A stretch of 54,398 nucleotides of DNA from Gammaproteobacteria bacterium. GTDB taxonomy: Bacteria; Pseudomonadota; Gammaproteobacteria; Steroidobacterales; JABDKV01. Of the stretch, positions 8,073-17,437 are shown piece by piece (the stretch's first letter is position 1; each line of letters starts with the position of its first letter). A program made the translations under genes and the position numbers. Location of the stretch: positions 1 through 54,398 of the forward strand of contig JAHEKH010000007.1 of assembly GCA_024638445.1 (NCBI GenBank), given 5' to 3'. The notes beneath the pieces were generated by a model. That model was given only the letters and a program-made list of their open reading frames with translations, was not told the DNA's origin and did no database searches.

Positions 8073-9740
8073 ATGTCGACTCGCTACCGCGATGTGGAGC
8101 TGCACGCACCTACCGGTCCTGAACTGAGCTGCAAAGGCTGGGTGCAGGAAGCGGCGCTGCGGATGCTGCACAACAATCTCGACCCCGAGGTTGCCGAGAA
8201 CCCGAAAGAGCTGATCGTTTACGGCGGCATCGGCCGCGCGGCGCGCGACTGGGAATCGTTCGACGTGATCGTCGAGACGCTGCAACGGCTGGAAGACGAC
8301 GAGACCCTGCTGGTCCAGTCGGGTCGCCCGGTCGGCGTTTTTCGCACGCATGAGATGGCGCCAAGGGTGCTGATCGCTAACTCGAACCTGGTCGGCAACT
8401 GGGCCAACTGGGACCATTTCTTCGAGCTCGACCGCAAGGGCCTTATGATGTTCGGGCAGATGACCGCCGGGTCGTGGATCTACATCGGTTCGCAGGGCAT
8501 CGTGCAGGGCACTTATGAAACGTTTGCCGAGGCGCTGCGGCAGCACTACGGTGGCAACGGCGGTGGCCGATGGCTTCTGACCGGCGGTCTTGGCGGGATG
8601 GGCGGCGCACAGCCGCTGGCGGCGGTGTTTGCGGGGCTGAGTTGCCTGGGTGTCGAAATCGACCCCGGCCGCATCGAGAAAAGGCTGGAAACAGGTTATC
8701 TCGACCGCAAGGCCGGCACCCTCGAAGAAGCGCTGGGCATCATCGATGAAGCTCATGCCCGCGGCAAGGCCGTCAGCGTGGGCCTCCTGGGCAATGCAGC
8801 GGAAGTGTTTCCTCAAATCCTTGCCGGTGACCGGCATCCCGACCTGGTTACCGACCAGACCTCGGCGCATGACCCGCTAAACGGCTACATCCCGGCGGGC
8901 TACACGCTGGAGGCCGCCGCCGCGCTGCGGGAATCAGACCCGAAGACTTACGTAAAGCTCTCCAAGGAATCCATGGCGCAGCAGGTCCGTGCGATGCTCG
9001 GTTTTCACGAGCGCGGGGTCCCGACCTTTGACTACGGCAACAACATCCGCGCAATGGCGCAGGACGCCGGTGTCGTCAATGCGTTCGATTTCCAGGGCTT
9101 TGTGCCCCTCTACATCCGGCCGCTGTTTTGCGAAGGCGTCGGGCCCTTTCGCTGGGCGGCGCTGTCCGGCGACCCGGAAGACATCCGCCGCACCGACGAG
9201 AAGGCCCGCGAACTGTTTCCGGACAAAACCAGCCTGCACCGCTGGCTCGACCACGCCGCGGAACGCATCCGGTTCCAGGGCCTGCCCTGCCGTATCTGCT
9301 GGCTCGGCTACAAGGAACGGCACCTGCTGGGCCTGGCGTTTAACGAGATGGTGCGTAAAGGCGAGCTGAAAGCACCTATCGTGATCGGCCGCGATCATCT
9401 GGACTCGGGCTCAGTCGCCTCTCCCAACCGCGAGACCGAGGGCATGATCGACGGCTCCGATGCCGTAGCAGACTGGCCGTTGCTGAACGCGCTGCTGAAC
9501 ACCGCCAGCGGCGCCTCGTGGGTCAGCTTTCACCATGGCGGTGGCGTCGGAATGGGCTATTCGCTTCACGCCGGTGTCGTTATCGTCGCGGACGGTTCCG
9601 ACCGCGCCGAAAAAGCCCTGGAACGGGTGTTGATCAACGATCCGGGCACCGGCGTCATGCGTCACGCCGATGCCGGCTACGAACGCGCCGCAGAAGTCGC
9701 GCGCGAGCGCGGCCTGGACCTGCCGATGCTGGATCGCTAG
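8073..9740 (+). CDS. hutU: Urocanate hydratase (HutU)
   Basis: Converts urocanate to 4-imidazolone-5-propionate using tightly bound NAD+ as electrophile. Conserved blocks are [13 protein letters not shown], the [10 protein letters not shown] segment containing the active-site cysteine region, and [17 protein letters not shown] near the C terminus. The ORF track starts at TTG 8046, but ATG 8073 has GGAGAG nine bases upstream and gives 555 residues, the standard length for the enzyme, so I use it. It is the second pathway step, yet it is separated from hutH by about 2 kb carrying two other genes; no obvious promoter was seen in the 87-bp gap before it. It converges with the GNAT gene. Confidence 0.96.
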   Translation: MSTRYRDVELHAPTGPELSCKGWVQEAALRMLHNNLDPEVAENPKELIVYGGIGRAARDWESFDVIVETLQRLEDDETLLVQSGRPVGVFRTHEMAPRVLIANSNLVGNWANWDHFFELDRKGLMMFGQMTAGSWIYIGSQGIVQGTYETFAEALRQHYGGNGGGRWLLTGGLGGMGGAQPLAAVFAGLSCLGVEIDPGRIEKRLETGYLDRKAGTLEEALGIIDEAHARGKAVSVGLLGNAAEVFPQILAGDRHPDLVTDQTSAHDPLNGYIPAGYTLEAAAALRESDPKTYVKLSKESMAQQVRAMLGFHERGVPTFDYGNNIRAMAQDAGVVNAFDFQGFVPLYIRPLFCEGVGPFRWAALSGDPEDIRRTDEKARELFPDKTSLHRWLDHAAERIRFQGLPCRICWLGYKERHLLGLAFNEMVRKGELKAPIVIGRDHLDSGSVASPNRETEGMIDGSDAVADWPLLNALLNTASGASWVSFHHGGGVGMGYSLHAGVVIVADGSDRAEKALERVLINDPGTGVMRHADAGYERAAEVARERGLDLPMLDR

Positions 9741-9793
9741 CCTGCATCGTTGCTGAGAATCGGGAGAACTGCCTTCGTCGTGAGTGGCGCAGG

Positions 9794-10225
9794 CTAACCA
9801 CTGCCGTCCAGCGGTTCGTCAAAGTGAAAGCTGGAGATCACCATGCCCTCGCGCAGGTAAAACCGATGGGCAGCCTTGCGCTGGGTGCCGGAGTCGAGAT
9901 GCAGGTGGGTACAGCCCTCGGCCAGCGCAATGGCCCTCAGGCCGGCCAGCAGGCTGGCGCCATAACCTTTTGACCGGTGCACCGCCGCAGTCACCAGGTC
10001 ATCGACATAGAGATTGCGGCCGAGAAAAAGGTTTGTCGTAACACGGTAACCGGCAACGGCAACGACTTCGCCGCCCTCGTCGAGATAGGCCAACCGGTAG
10101 CCCTCGGCCTGCTGTTCCCGAATCCGTGATAGAAAGTCCTGCTCCTCGAGATGGCCGCGCAGCTCGGCCATCACCGAAAAACAACGGGCGATGTCGGACT
10201 TGGTTTCGGCGTGGTGCAGATTCAT
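9794..10225 (-). CDS. GNAT family N-acetyltransferase
   Basis: A 143-residue acetyl-CoA-dependent acetyltransferase of the GNAT fold. Motif A, which binds the CoA pyrophosphate, is visible as VHRSKGYGASLL (about 81-92), preceded by the beta strand LYVDDLVT; motif B corresponds to HLHLDSGTQRKAAHRFYLREGM, the pattern of an acetyltransferase acting on small molecules or protein N termini. The substrate cannot be deduced. The start overlaps the stop of the upstream YciI-like gene by 4 bp, so the three small genes 10919-9794 (VOC, YciI-like, GNAT) look like one operon. Confidence 0.85.
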   Translation of the reverse strand: MNLHHAETKSDIARCFSVMAELRGHLEEQDFLSRIREQQAEGYRLAYLDEGGEVVAVAGYRVTTNLFLGRNLYVDDLVTAAVHRSKGYGASLLAGLRAIALAEGCTHLHLDSGTQRKAAHRFYLREGMVISSFHFDEPLDGSG

Positions 10226-10542
10226 GATTTTCCCAGGCGATTCGATATAACGGCAATGCGATACGGGAACAATTGTGCCCGCATGATGCCTTCCCGGACC
10301 GCGGGATCACGAGTCATGATGCGTTGTGCCTCCCCGGCGGACCCGGCTTCGAGAATCACGATACCGAAGGTACCCGGATCTCGGGTCTGCGTTCGACCGG
10401 CGAGCAACACGACACCCTCGACCGCAAGCTGCTCGAGATAAGCCAGGTGCTGATCGAGGACGGCAGACTCAGCCGGGGTCGGACCCTCGATCAGCATCCC
10501 GGGCCGCAGCGGCTCAACGCGATAAAGAAACTGTTCGGCCAA
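10222..10542 (-). CDS. YciI-family protein
   Basis: A 106-residue protein of the YCII family, a small ferredoxin-like alpha/beta fold. Recognisable features are the N-terminal beta strand FLYRVEPLRPGM, the central HLAYLEQLAVEGVVLLAGR segment and GTFGIVILEAGSAGEAQRIMTRDPAV. Family knowledge: members include dehydrochlorinase-like and muconolactone-type proteins, with His/Asp pairs proposed as catalytic; most have no assigned reaction. It follows the VOC gene by 5 bp and overlaps the GNAT gene by 4 bp, so it is translated within the same small operon. Confidence 0.8.
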   Translation of the reverse strand: MAEQFLYRVEPLRPGMLIEGPTPAESAVLDQHLAYLEQLAVEGVVLLAGRTQTRDPGTFGIVILEAGSAGEAQRIMTRDPAVREGIMRAQLFPYRIAVISNRLGKS

Positions 10543-10547
10543 GATCG

Positions 10548-10919
10548 TCAGACGTGCTGGTCGACCAGGATCGGGTTGCCGTCAGGATCGAAGACCATGA
10601 ACGAACCCGGTCCGCTTCCCGACTCGTCGGCCTCGACCGCAAACTCCACGCCAGCGGCCTTGAGCGACTTCTGGATATCGCGGACATCAGTAAAGTCGTC
10701 AACCGGCTGAGCATTATTGTCCCAGCCCGGGTTAAAGGTAAGCGTATTCTTGTCAAACATACCCTGGAACAGCCCGATCGTGTGACTGCCGTTTTTCAGG
10801 ATCAGCCAGTTCTCGTCTTCGTTACCGCCGAAGATCTCGAACCCGAGATTCTGGTAGAAAGCCTTCGAGGCCTGGATGTCCCTGACCACCAGGCTCACGG
10901 AAAATGCTCCGAGTTTCAT
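10548..10919 (-). CDS. VOC family protein (glyoxalase/bleomycin-resistance fold)
   Basis: The ORF track gives 158 residues, but the domain begins at MKLGAFSVSLVVRDI, which corresponds to an ATG at 10919 preceded by the excellent ribosome binding site aGGAGGacct; this gives 123 residues. The VOC fold is indicated by the N-terminal VVRDIQASKAFYQNLGFEIFGG and the C-terminal FMVFDPDGNPILVDQH paired beta-alpha-beta modules. The lineage includes metal-dependent lyases and dioxygenases as well as non-catalytic binders, and the substrate here is unknown. It is the first gene of a three-gene operon with the YciI-like and GNAT genes, 163 bp downstream of the purL stop. Confidence 0.85.
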   Translation of the reverse strand: MKLGAFSVSLVVRDIQASKAFYQNLGFEIFGGNEDENWLILKNGSHTIGLFQGMFDKNTLTFNPGWDNNAQPVDDFTDVRDIQKSLKAAGVEFAVEADESGSGPGSFMVFDPDGNPILVDQHV

Positions 10920-11030
10920 AGGTCCTCCTGTTCTCCAATGTCGGCAAGGCAGGGCGCGGAATCGGCCGGCAATTCGTCCAGGGCCCGTGCCCGGTTGGTG
11001 AGACCGGCCGAATAAACGCGGCAAAGACCG

Positions 11031-11047
11031 GGCGGTCGTTTACCGCC
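11031..11047 (-). terminator. Weak hairpin in the purL-VOC gap
   Basis: Read on the minus strand, GGCGGT-aaacg-ACCGCC forms a 6-bp stem about 36 bases after the purL stop. It is followed by cggtctttg rather than a U run, so it is at best a weak or Rho-assisted terminator. The rest of the 163-bp gap holds no other structure I can support. Confidence 0.3.
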
Positions 11048-11082
11048 TGGGAGCCGACTCGAACGTACCCATCGGCGGCACA

Positions 11083-14000
11083 TCAGCCCACCCAGGCGCG
11101 GGCGTTGCGGAACATGCGCATCCAGGGGCTGTCCTCGCCCCAGGCAGGGTCGCGCCACGACATCTGCAGGCTGCGGAAAACGCGCTCCGGGTGCGGCATC
11201 ATGATCGTGATGCGGCCGTCTTCGTTGGTAAAACCGGTATAACCACCCGGCGAACCATTGGGGTTGGCCGGGTACCGGTCTGCCGGGTTGCCGTAATTGT
11301 CGACGTAGCGCAACGCAGCGTGCTGGCCGACAGGGATCGCATCGGGATCGGGCGCTGCGCCATTGATCGATTCGAATTTCGCCCTGCCCTCGCCGTGTGA
11401 AACCACGACGGGGATCCGGGAACCGGCCATCCCGGCCAGAAACAGCGACGGCGATTCGCAAACTTCCACCAGGCTGAGCCGGGCCTCGAACTGCTCGGAC
11501 CGGTTACGCACGAAGCGCGGCCAGTGCGCGGTACCCGGGACGATATCGTGCAGCGAGGCCAGCATCTGGCAGCCATTGCACACGCCGAGGGCAAAGCGGT
11601 CCTCGCGGGCAAAGAAATCCCGAAAACCGCGTCGGGCCGTGTCGTTGAACAGGATCGACTTGGCCCAGCCTTCGCCGGCCCCGAGAACATCGCCGAACGA
11701 AAACCCGCCGCAGGCCGCCAGGCCAACATATTCCGCCAGGGTCCGGCGACCGCTCAGGAGGTCGCTCATATGCACATCGCAGGCCTCGAAGCCCGCGCGC
11801 TCGAACGCAGCTGCCATTTCCAGCTGGCCGTTCACCCCCTGCTCGCGCAGTATGGCAACCATCGGTCTGCTGGTATTGACGAAAGGAGCCACCCCACCGG
11901 CCGGATCGAAAGTCAGCGACGCCTTCAGTCCCGGGTCGTTGCGATCGAGCAACCGGTCAAATTCCTCGCGGGCACAGTCCGGGTGATCGCGCAGCGACTG
12001 CATTCGAAAACTGGTCTCGGCCCAGGCACGCTGCAGCTCGACACGGTCGAGATCCAGCACTTTGCGGGCCCCGATCGACACAACGATCCGGTCATGCGCA
12101 GCGGGCGCCCCGATGACCGTCGCGAAGCCGGTCAGGCCGGCCTGCTCCAGCCGCGCCGCAACGCGTGACTCGTCGCTGGCGCGGATCTGCACAACGGCGC
12201 CAGGCTCCTCGCTGTACAGGACCGCCGCAGGGTCTCCGGCCGCGGGGAGACTGATACCCAGTCCACAGCGCGAGGCAAAGGCCATCTCGCACAGCGTCAC
12301 CATCAGGCCACCGTCGGACCGGTCGTGATAGGCCAGCAGCAAGCCCGCTTCGCGCAGCGCCTGCACAAAGCCGAAAAACGCCTCGAGCCGGGCCGGTTCG
12401 TCCAGATCGGCCGTTTCACCGCCGATCTGTCCGTAGACCTGCGCCAGGCAGGAGCCGCCAAGGCGGTCGCGCCCGGCGGACAGGTCGAGCAACAGCAGCA
12501 AACTTTCCCCGGCTGTTTCCAGCTGAGGCGTCGAGGTTGCACGCACATCCGTTACGGGTGCAAAAGCTGAGACCACCAGCGAAACCGGCGCGGCGACACA
12601 GCGTTCGCCGCCCGATTCATCGGTCCAACGCGTCCGCATCGACAGCGAATCCTTGCCAACCGGGATTGCAATGCCCAGCTCGGGACACAGCTCCATACCG
12701 ACGGCGCGCACGGTGTCGAACAGGTCCGCATCGTCACCCTCGAAGCCCGCAGCCGCCATCCAGTTTGCCGACAGCCGCACTTTATCGAGAGCCGCAATGG
12801 GCGCCGCGGCGATGTTGGTGATTGCCTCGGCAACCGCGAGACGACCCGAGGCTGCGGCATCGCGAACCGCGGCCGGAGTCCGTTCACCGACCGCCATTGC
12901 CTCACCCGACGTGGCGCTAAACCCGGACGCGGTTACCGCCACGTCGGCTACCGGCTCCTGCCAGGGTCCAACCATCTGGTCGCGCGCAGTCATGCCGCCG
13001 ACACTGCGGTCGCCGATCGTAATAAGGAAACGCTTGTCGGCAATTGCGGGCAGCCTGAGCAGCCGCTGCAGCGCCTCGGCGACATCGACCGCGGCACCAT
13101 CAAAACTGTCGGCGGGCGCCGGCTGCCGCTGCACGTCGCGGTTCAGCTTCGGTGTGTTGCCCAGCAGGGTTTCCATCGGCATGTCGATGGCGAGGTTGTC
13201 GAAGTAGCGATCGGAAACCTGCAGCTGGCGGGCCTCGGTTCCGGTGCCGATCACCGCAAATGGACAGCGCTCCCTTGCGCAGATGGTCGTGAAATCGGCC
13301 AACCGCTCCGGCGCGATTGCCAGCACGTAACGCTCTTGCGCCTCGTTGCACCAGATGCCCATCGGTGGCATGCCGGGCTCGTCGTTGGGAATATCGCGCA
13401 GCTCGATCTGTCCACCCAGCTTGCTGTGATCCAGCACCTCGGGAACGGCGTTCGACAGGCCGCCTGCACCCACATCGTGAATCAGGACTATCGGGTTTTC
13501 GTCACCCTGCGCCCAGCAGGCATCGATCACTTCCTGTGCGCGCCGCTGCATCTCCGGGTTACCACGCTGCACCGAGGCAAAATCCAGTGCCTCCGCACTC
13601 TGCCCGCTCGACATGGACGACGCGGCACCGCCGCCAAGACCGATCAGCATCGCCGGGCCACCGAGCACGACGATCAGCGCGCCGGGTTGAACATCGTCCT
13701 TCTCCACATGCATGCCGCGAATGTTGCCCATGCCGCCGGCCAGCATGATCGGCTTGTGGTAGCCCCGGCGATAGTCCTTGCCGGGAATCTCCTGTTCGTA
13801 GGTACGAAAATATCCCGCCAGCGCCGGACGCCCGAACTCGTTGTTGAAAGAAGCCGCGCCAATCGGCCCCTCGAGCATGATGTCGAGCGCCGAAACGATA
13901 CGCGACGGCCTGCCGTAGTCGTCCTCCCATTCGTGGGTGTAGCCGGGAATCTGCAGGTTGGACACCGAGAAGCCGGTCAGCCCCGCCTTCGGCTTCGCGC

Positions 14001-14991
14001 CACGCCCGGTAGCGGCCTCGTCGCGAATCTCGCCGCCGGAGCCGGTCGCGGCACCGGGGAATGGCGATATTGCCGTGGGGTGATTGTGCGTCTCGACCTT
14101 CATCAGCACATGAACATCTTCGTCACGGTAGGCGTAGCGCCCGTCGTACTGACTGGCCATGAAGCGGGCGGCCTTGGATCCGGCGATGACCGCGGCATTA
14201 TCACGATAGGCCGACAGCACGCCGTCCGGCGAAACAGCGTGCGTATTGCGGATCATTGCAAACAGCGATCGGTCCTGGGGCTCTCCGTCAATCACCCAGC
14301 CGGCGTTGAAAATCTTGTGGCGGCAGTGTTCCGAGTTAGCCTGCGCAAACATCATCAGCTCCGCCTCGCTCGGATTGCGATCCGCGCGAAGGTAAAACTC
14401 GAACAGGTATTCGATTTCAGCCTCGGAAAGCGCGAGGCCCAGCGACTGGTTGGCCTCGACCAGGGCGGCGCGTCCTTCGGACCGGACCGCAATCAGTCCG
14501 TCCGGCGCCGGTGGCGCGGTATCGAACAGGGCGGCGACAGCGGCGCGCTCGGACAATACGGACTCGGTCATCCGGTCATGCAGCTGCGCCGCTATCGCGG
14601 CGAGCAGATCAGGTCCTGGCAACTGCGTGGCATCGAGCCGGTACTCGATACCGCGCTCGATCCGGGTAACGGCGGCCAGTCCGCAGTTTTGGGCAATGTC
14701 GGTCGCCTTGCTCGACCACGGAGAAATGGTTCCGATACGGGGTACGACCAGCAGCTGCCCCGCCGCCATCCAGTGGGTCGGCGCCGGGCCGTATTCCAGC
14801 AGCCGGCCAAGCACTTCGCTTTCCTCCCGTCTCAGCGGACGGCTGGTCTCGACCAGGTGGAGGAAACGGGCTTCGAGACCGTTCACCCGGGCATCGATGG
14901 CACGCACGCGTTCGAGCAGGCGGGCACGTCGAAAATCACGTAATGCCGGCGAACCCGGCAGCAACAGCAGGGAGTGTGACTCAGCCGACAT
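11083..14991 (-). CDS. purL: Phosphoribosylformylglycinamidine synthase (FGAR amidotransferase)
   Basis: Large single-chain PurL of 1302 residues (gammaproteobacterial type; E. coli about 1295). It makes FGAM from FGAR, ATP and glutamine in step 4 of purine biosynthesis. The FGAM synthetase domain shows [19 protein letters not shown] and [17 protein letters not shown], with the ATP-binding [13 protein letters not shown]. The C-terminal glutaminase domain carries the nucleophile in GVCNGCQML and the catalytic PHPERVFR. The ORF-track protein has about 70 unrelated N-terminal residues that lie over the upstream gene; the start [10 protein letters not shown] at ATG 14991 gives a normal N terminus and overlaps the MBL gene stop by 11 bp. 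The divergent neighbour beyond the phosphatase and tRNA genes is mltF, as in E. coli, where purL and mltF are divergent neighbours. Confidence 0.97.
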   Translation of the reverse strand: MSAESHSLLLLPGSPALRDFRRARLLERVRAIDARVNGLEARFLHLVETSRPLRREESEVLGRLLEYGPAPTHWMAAGQLLVVPRIGTISPWSSKATDIAQNCGLAAVTRIERGIEYRLDATQLPGPDLLAAIAAQLHDRMTESVLSERAAVAALFDTAPPAPDGLIAVRSEGRAALVEANQSLGLALSEAEIEYLFEFYLRADRNPSEAELMMFAQANSEHCRHKIFNAGWVIDGEPQDRSLFAMIRNTHAVSPDGVLSAYRDNAAVIAGSKAARFMASQYDGRYAYRDEDVHVLMKVETHNHPTAISPFPGAATGSGGEIRDEAATGRGAKPKAGLTGFSVSNLQIPGYTHEWEDDYGRPSRIVSALDIMLEGPIGAASFNNEFGRPALAGYFRTYEQEIPGKDYRRGYHKPIMLAGGMGNIRGMHVEKDDVQPGALIVVLGGPAMLIGLGGGAASSMSSGQSAEALDFASVQRGNPEMQRRAQEVIDACWAQGDENPIVLIHDVGAGGLSNAVPEVLDHSKLGGQIELRDIPNDEPGMPPMGIWCNEAQERYVLAIAPERLADFTTICARERCPFAVIGTGTEARQLQVSDRYFDNLAIDMPMETLLGNTPKLNRDVQRQPAPADSFDGAAVDVAEALQRLLRLPAIADKRFLITIGDRSVGGMTARDQMVGPWQEPVADVAVTASGFSATSGEAMAVGERTPAAVRDAAASGRLAVAEAITNIAAAPIAALDKVRLSANWMAAAGFEGDDADLFDTVRAVGMELCPELGIAIPVGKDSLSMRTRWTDESGGERCVAAPVSLVVSAFAPVTDVRATSTPQLETAGESLLLLLDLSAGRDRLGGSCLAQVYGQIGGETADLDEPARLEAFFGFVQALREAGLLLAYHDRSDGGLMVTLCEMAFASRCGLGISLPAAGDPAAVLYSEEPGAVVQIRASDESRVAARLEQAGLTGFATVIGAPAAHDRIVVSIGARKVLDLDRVELQRAWAETSFRMQSLRDHPDCAREEFDRLLDRNDPGLKASLTFDPAGGVAPFVNTSRPMVAILREQGVNGQLEMAAAFERAGFEACDVHMSDLLSGRRTLAEYVGLAACGGFSFGDVLGAGEGWAKSILFNDTARRGFRDFFAREDRFALGVCNGCQMLASLHDIVPGTAHWPRFVRNRSEQFEARLSLVEVCESPSLFLAGMAGSRIPVVVSHGEGRAKFESINGAAPDPDAIPVGQHAALRYVDNYGNPADRYPANPNGSPGGYTGFTNEDGRITIMMPHPERVFRSLQMSWRDPAWGEDSPWMRMFRNARAWVG

Positions 14992-15748
14992 CGCGCCACT
15001 CCAGGCCATCGTCCTGGCAGGCCACGGCAACCTCGTCCGCGCTGCAGCCCAGCGCCCCGGCGAGTGCCTCGCGGGCGTGCCCGGGTGTATTGTTCTTTTC
15101 GCTGAGGTGCACCGCCACGATGTGCCGGAGACCGCCGGCATCGAGTTCTTCCAGCATATTTGCCGCCTGCCGGTTGCTGAGGTGGCCGTAGTTACTGCCA
15201 ACCCGGTCTTTCAGGTGGGCAGGGTAAGGACCGGCCGCCAGCATTTTGGCGGAATGATTGCATTCGAGCGCAAGCGCATCGCAGCCGTTGAAGACCTTCA
15301 GCATGTGCCGGCTGACGTGACCGGTATCGGTCAGGATGCCGAGACGGCTGGCGCCGTTTCCAAACACGTACTGACACGGCTCACGGGCGTCGTGGGGGAC
15401 CGGGGTCGGCTCGATCTGCAGGTCGCCAATGGCAAACGTCTCATGACAGTTGACCAGGCGCAGGCGCGCGAGGTGGGCATCGCGGACGGCGGCGCGGGTG
15501 CCCGGCGTCATCCAAAGCTCGATATCGTGCTGGCGGGCAAAACGAACGGCGCCCGCCACGTGATCGCCATGCTCGTGAGTGACCAGGATTGCATCGATTT
15601 CGCCGGGCCGCTTGCCGAGCCGGCGGACGCGGCGCGCGGTTTCTTTTGCCGAGAAACCGCAATCGAGCATCACCGTGGTGTCGCCGCTTTCGACCAGGGC
15701 AGCGTTACCGCGACTACCGCTGCCGAGGTAGGAGAAACGCAGCGTCAC
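14981..15748 (-). CDS. MBL-fold metallo-hydrolase (YycJ/WalJ-like)
   Basis: A 255-residue metallo-beta-lactamase-fold hydrolase. The dinuclear metal signature [10 protein letters not shown] is at about 57-66; the second histidine/aspartate set is supplied by the TDTGH segment ([10 protein letters not shown]) and a late VAVHLSEKN. The start [13 protein letters not shown] is typical of the YycJ/PhnP-like subgroup, whose members are phosphodiesterases or nucleases. The exact substrate is unknown. It starts at GTG in a 4-bp GTGA overlap with the DUF1820 gene and overlaps purL by 11 bp, so all three are translated as a coupled unit. Confidence 0.85.
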   Translation of the reverse strand: MTLRFSYLGSGSRGNAALVESGDTTVMLDCGFSAKETARRVRRLGKRPGEIDAILVTHEHGDHVAGAVRFARQHDIELWMTPGTRAAVRDAHLARLRLVNCHETFAIGDLQIEPTPVPHDAREPCQYVFGNGASRLGILTDTGHVSRHMLKVFNGCDALALECNHSAKMLAAGPYPAHLKDRVGSNYGHLSNRQAANMLEELDAGGLRHIVAVHLSEKNNTPGHAREALAGALGCSADEVAVACQDDGLEWRDVG

Positions 15749-16092
15749 GTATCACCGCTGCCCGGCCCGTCGCGGCTGGCCGGGTACGGCGAAACAGGAA
15801 AGGGCGTGACCTTTTCGCCCGTGGCGTCTCGAATCTTGCTGACGCCCTGCCGGGTAACCCGGTCGACGCGGACTATGGCATGCATGGGCAGGTAGGTCCG
15901 GGTTACGCCGCTGAACTCGTCGCGTAACCGTTCCTCGGACGGATCGACAACCACGCCACCGCGCTCACCAAAAACCAGGTCCTCGACCTGGATGAATCCA
16001 AGCAAGCCGGCGTCGGAAACTTTGTGGGCGTAGATCTCGTAGATCTTGCCCTGATTGTGAAAGGTAATGCGGTAGAGTTTCTTTTCAGTCAT
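15745..16092 (-). CDS. DUF1820 family protein
   Basis: A conserved gammaproteobacterial protein of about 115 residues, also present in pseudomonads, with no assigned function. Characteristic blocks are YRITFHNQGKIYEIYA, VEDLVFGERGGVVVDPSEERLRDEF and GVTRTYLPMHAIVRVD. The fold appears to be all-beta with an RNA-binding-like, barrel-type pattern (my reading, not established). I place the start at ATG 16092 (MTEKKLYRITF) rather than the GTG three codons earlier. It overlaps the MBL-fold gene by 4 bp and is the first gene of a short operon ending in purL. Confidence 0.85.
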   Translation of the reverse strand: MTEKKLYRITFHNQGKIYEIYAHKVSDAGLLGFIQVEDLVFGERGGVVVDPSEERLRDEFSGVTRTYLPMHAIVRVDRVTRQGVSKIRDATGEKVTPFPVSPYPASRDGPGSGDT

Positions 16093-16176
16093 GATCCGCA
16101 CGGCGATCCGATCCGGCCGCAGTATGCCATAGCGCGCGACCCGCTGGTGTGTCTAAACGCGACGCGGCACCAATGA

Positions 16177-16437
16177 TCAGCGAAACAGCCAGAGCAACAA
16201 CAGCAGCAGCGCGACGATGCCGCCGACAGCCCCCCGGACGACCCAACCCGGCCTGGCCGTCTTCGGAATTTCGCCCGACAGCAGGGGCAACAGCTCCTCG
16301 CCGCTTTCCGACGCTTCCAGCAGCGTTCGGCGCAGGCGTCGATAGGCCCCCATCGACAGCTTGCCGGCGTGATGGTCGGCAACCAGCTGGCGCATCGCCC
16401 GCTCCAGCTCTTGCTCGCGTTGGTCTTCCCCGGTCAC
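16177..16437 (-). CDS. Small tail-anchored membrane protein of unknown function
   Basis: An 86-residue protein: a charged helical cytoplasmic part (about 1-55, including DHHAGKLSMGAYRRLRRTLLE, a SHOCT-like or short coiled helix pair) followed by one C-terminal membrane helix (about 66-85, GAVGGIVALLLLLLWLF). The topology is that of a tail-anchored inner-membrane protein with no signal peptide. Its start overlaps the PP2C phosphatase stop by 4 bp, so it is probably made with the phosphatase and could tether, present or be a substrate of it (inference). No function is known to me. A gap of 84 bp without recognisable features separates it from DUF1820. Confidence 0.6.
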   Translation of the reverse strand: MTGEDQREQELERAMRQLVADHHAGKLSMGAYRRLRRTLLEASESGEELLPLLSGEIPKTARPGWVVRGAVGGIVALLLLLLWLFR

Positions 16438-17171
16438 GCCCCGTCGCTCGAAAAATCGATTACCGCTGCGGTGATATTGTCGCTCGCCTCACCGGCCAGG
16501 GCGGTCTCCAGCAGCGCGTGACAGGCGGCATCCGGATCGCCGGCTGCAAGATTGCGCGCCAGGGTGTCCTCATCCAGGTCCTTGTACAGCCCGTCGCTGC
16601 AGAGCAGGTAGCGGTCCCCGTCCCGTATCTCCCGCAGGTCGACATCGAGATTGAGATCCTCGGTGCCGCCAACGGCGCGGGTAATCACGTTGGCCAGAGG
16701 GTGACTTTCGGCCTCGTCGGGACGCAGCTCACCGGTCTGCACCATCAGTTCGACCTGGCTGTGATCGATCGTCAGTTTCTCCAGGCTGCCGTCGCGCAGC
16801 CGGTACGCCCGGCTATCGCCGGCCCAGACGATGACCAGGTGACGCCCCATCACCAGCAGCGCGACAACGGTGCTACCGATGGTGCGGACCACGGGCGAGG
16901 CGGCGGCTGTCTGGTAAAGGCTGAGGTTCACGTCGAGCAACCGGTCCTCGACCTCGTCGAGAAAATCGGCCGGATTCTCGTGCGGCTGCACGTCGCTCAG
17001 GCTCTCGACGATCATGCGGCTGGCGACATCCCCGGCGTCATGGCCGCCCATGCCATCGGCAACCACCCACAGCCCGCGTCGCGGCAGCGCCAGGCAGGCA
17101 TCCTCGTTGACTTCGCGGACCTTGCCCGCGTGGGTCATTGTCGCCGAATCCCAGCGAAAGCCGGCGTTGGC
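16434..17171 (-). CDS. PP2C-family protein serine/threonine phosphatase
   Basis: Metal-dependent phosphatase of the bacterial Stp1/PppA group. All PPM motifs are present in order: VNEDAC, VADGMGGH (metal Asp), GSTVVAL, WAGDSRAYR, SHPLANVITRAVGG, LLCSDGLYKDL and EASDNITAAVID. The ORF track opens at TTG 17213, but TTG 17171 has ccGGAGtcctgat just upstream and gives the family-like N terminus MANAGFRWDSATMTHAGKVREVNED (245 residues); ATG at 17138 is another option. Such phosphatases usually reverse Hanks-type kinases, often with FHA proteins in type VI secretion or stress signalling, but no kinase or FHA gene is in this window. It is coupled by a 4-bp overlap to the small membrane protein gene. 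Confidence 0.88.
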   Translation of the reverse strand, partial: ANAGFRWDSATMTHAGKVREVNEDACLALPRRGLWVVADGMGGHDAGDVASRMIVESLSDVQPHENPADFLDEVEDRLLDVNLSLYQTAAASPVVRTIGSTVVALLVMGRHLVIVWAGDSRAYRLRDGSLEKLTIDHSQVELMVQTGELRPDEAESHPLANVITRAVGGTEDLNLDVDLREIRDGDRYLLCSDGLYKDLDEDTLARNLAAGDPDAACHALLETALAGEASDNITAAVIDFSSDGA

Positions 17172-17252
17172 CAAATCAGGACTCCGGAACCCCACGGTTC
17201 GAGTTTGTCTCAAGAATGCACTGCAAGCTTCTGGCTAACAGCGATTTTAATG

Positions 17253-17360
<108 letters not shown>

Positions 17361-17393
17361 CCCGCCGCTCCGGCCGGAACCGAAGCGTCCGGT

Positions 17394-17422
17394 ATCATAA
17401 ATGAAGGTTCCGGGTCTGTATA
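17394..17422 (-). promoter_or_regulatory. Promoter of tRNA-Ser
   Basis: On the minus strand TATACA (17422-17417) and TATGAT (17399-17394) are spaced 17 bp apart, matching the sigma-70 consensus at 4 and 5 of 6 positions. A GC-rich stretch (accggacgc) follows the -10 element, as is common for stringently controlled stable-RNA promoters. The predicted start is about 30 bases before the tRNA. Confidence 0.5.
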
Positions 17423-17437
17423 TGCGGGAGGGTCGAC

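Noticed and set aside
9738-9796. TAGCCTGC / GCAGGCTA inverted repeat holding the stops of hutU and the GNAT gene
   Set aside because: Arms of 8 bp with a 43-base loop; the match is partly forced by two TAG stops facing each other, so it is likely chance.
13336-14943. 535-residue plus-strand ORF within purL
   Set aside because: Lies wholly antisense to the FGAM synthetase domain; no domain or ribosome binding site.
15002-15201. N-terminal extension of purL in the ORF track (about 70 residues)
   Set aside because: This stretch is a shadow of the MBL hydrolase gene in another frame; normal PurL starts at 14991.
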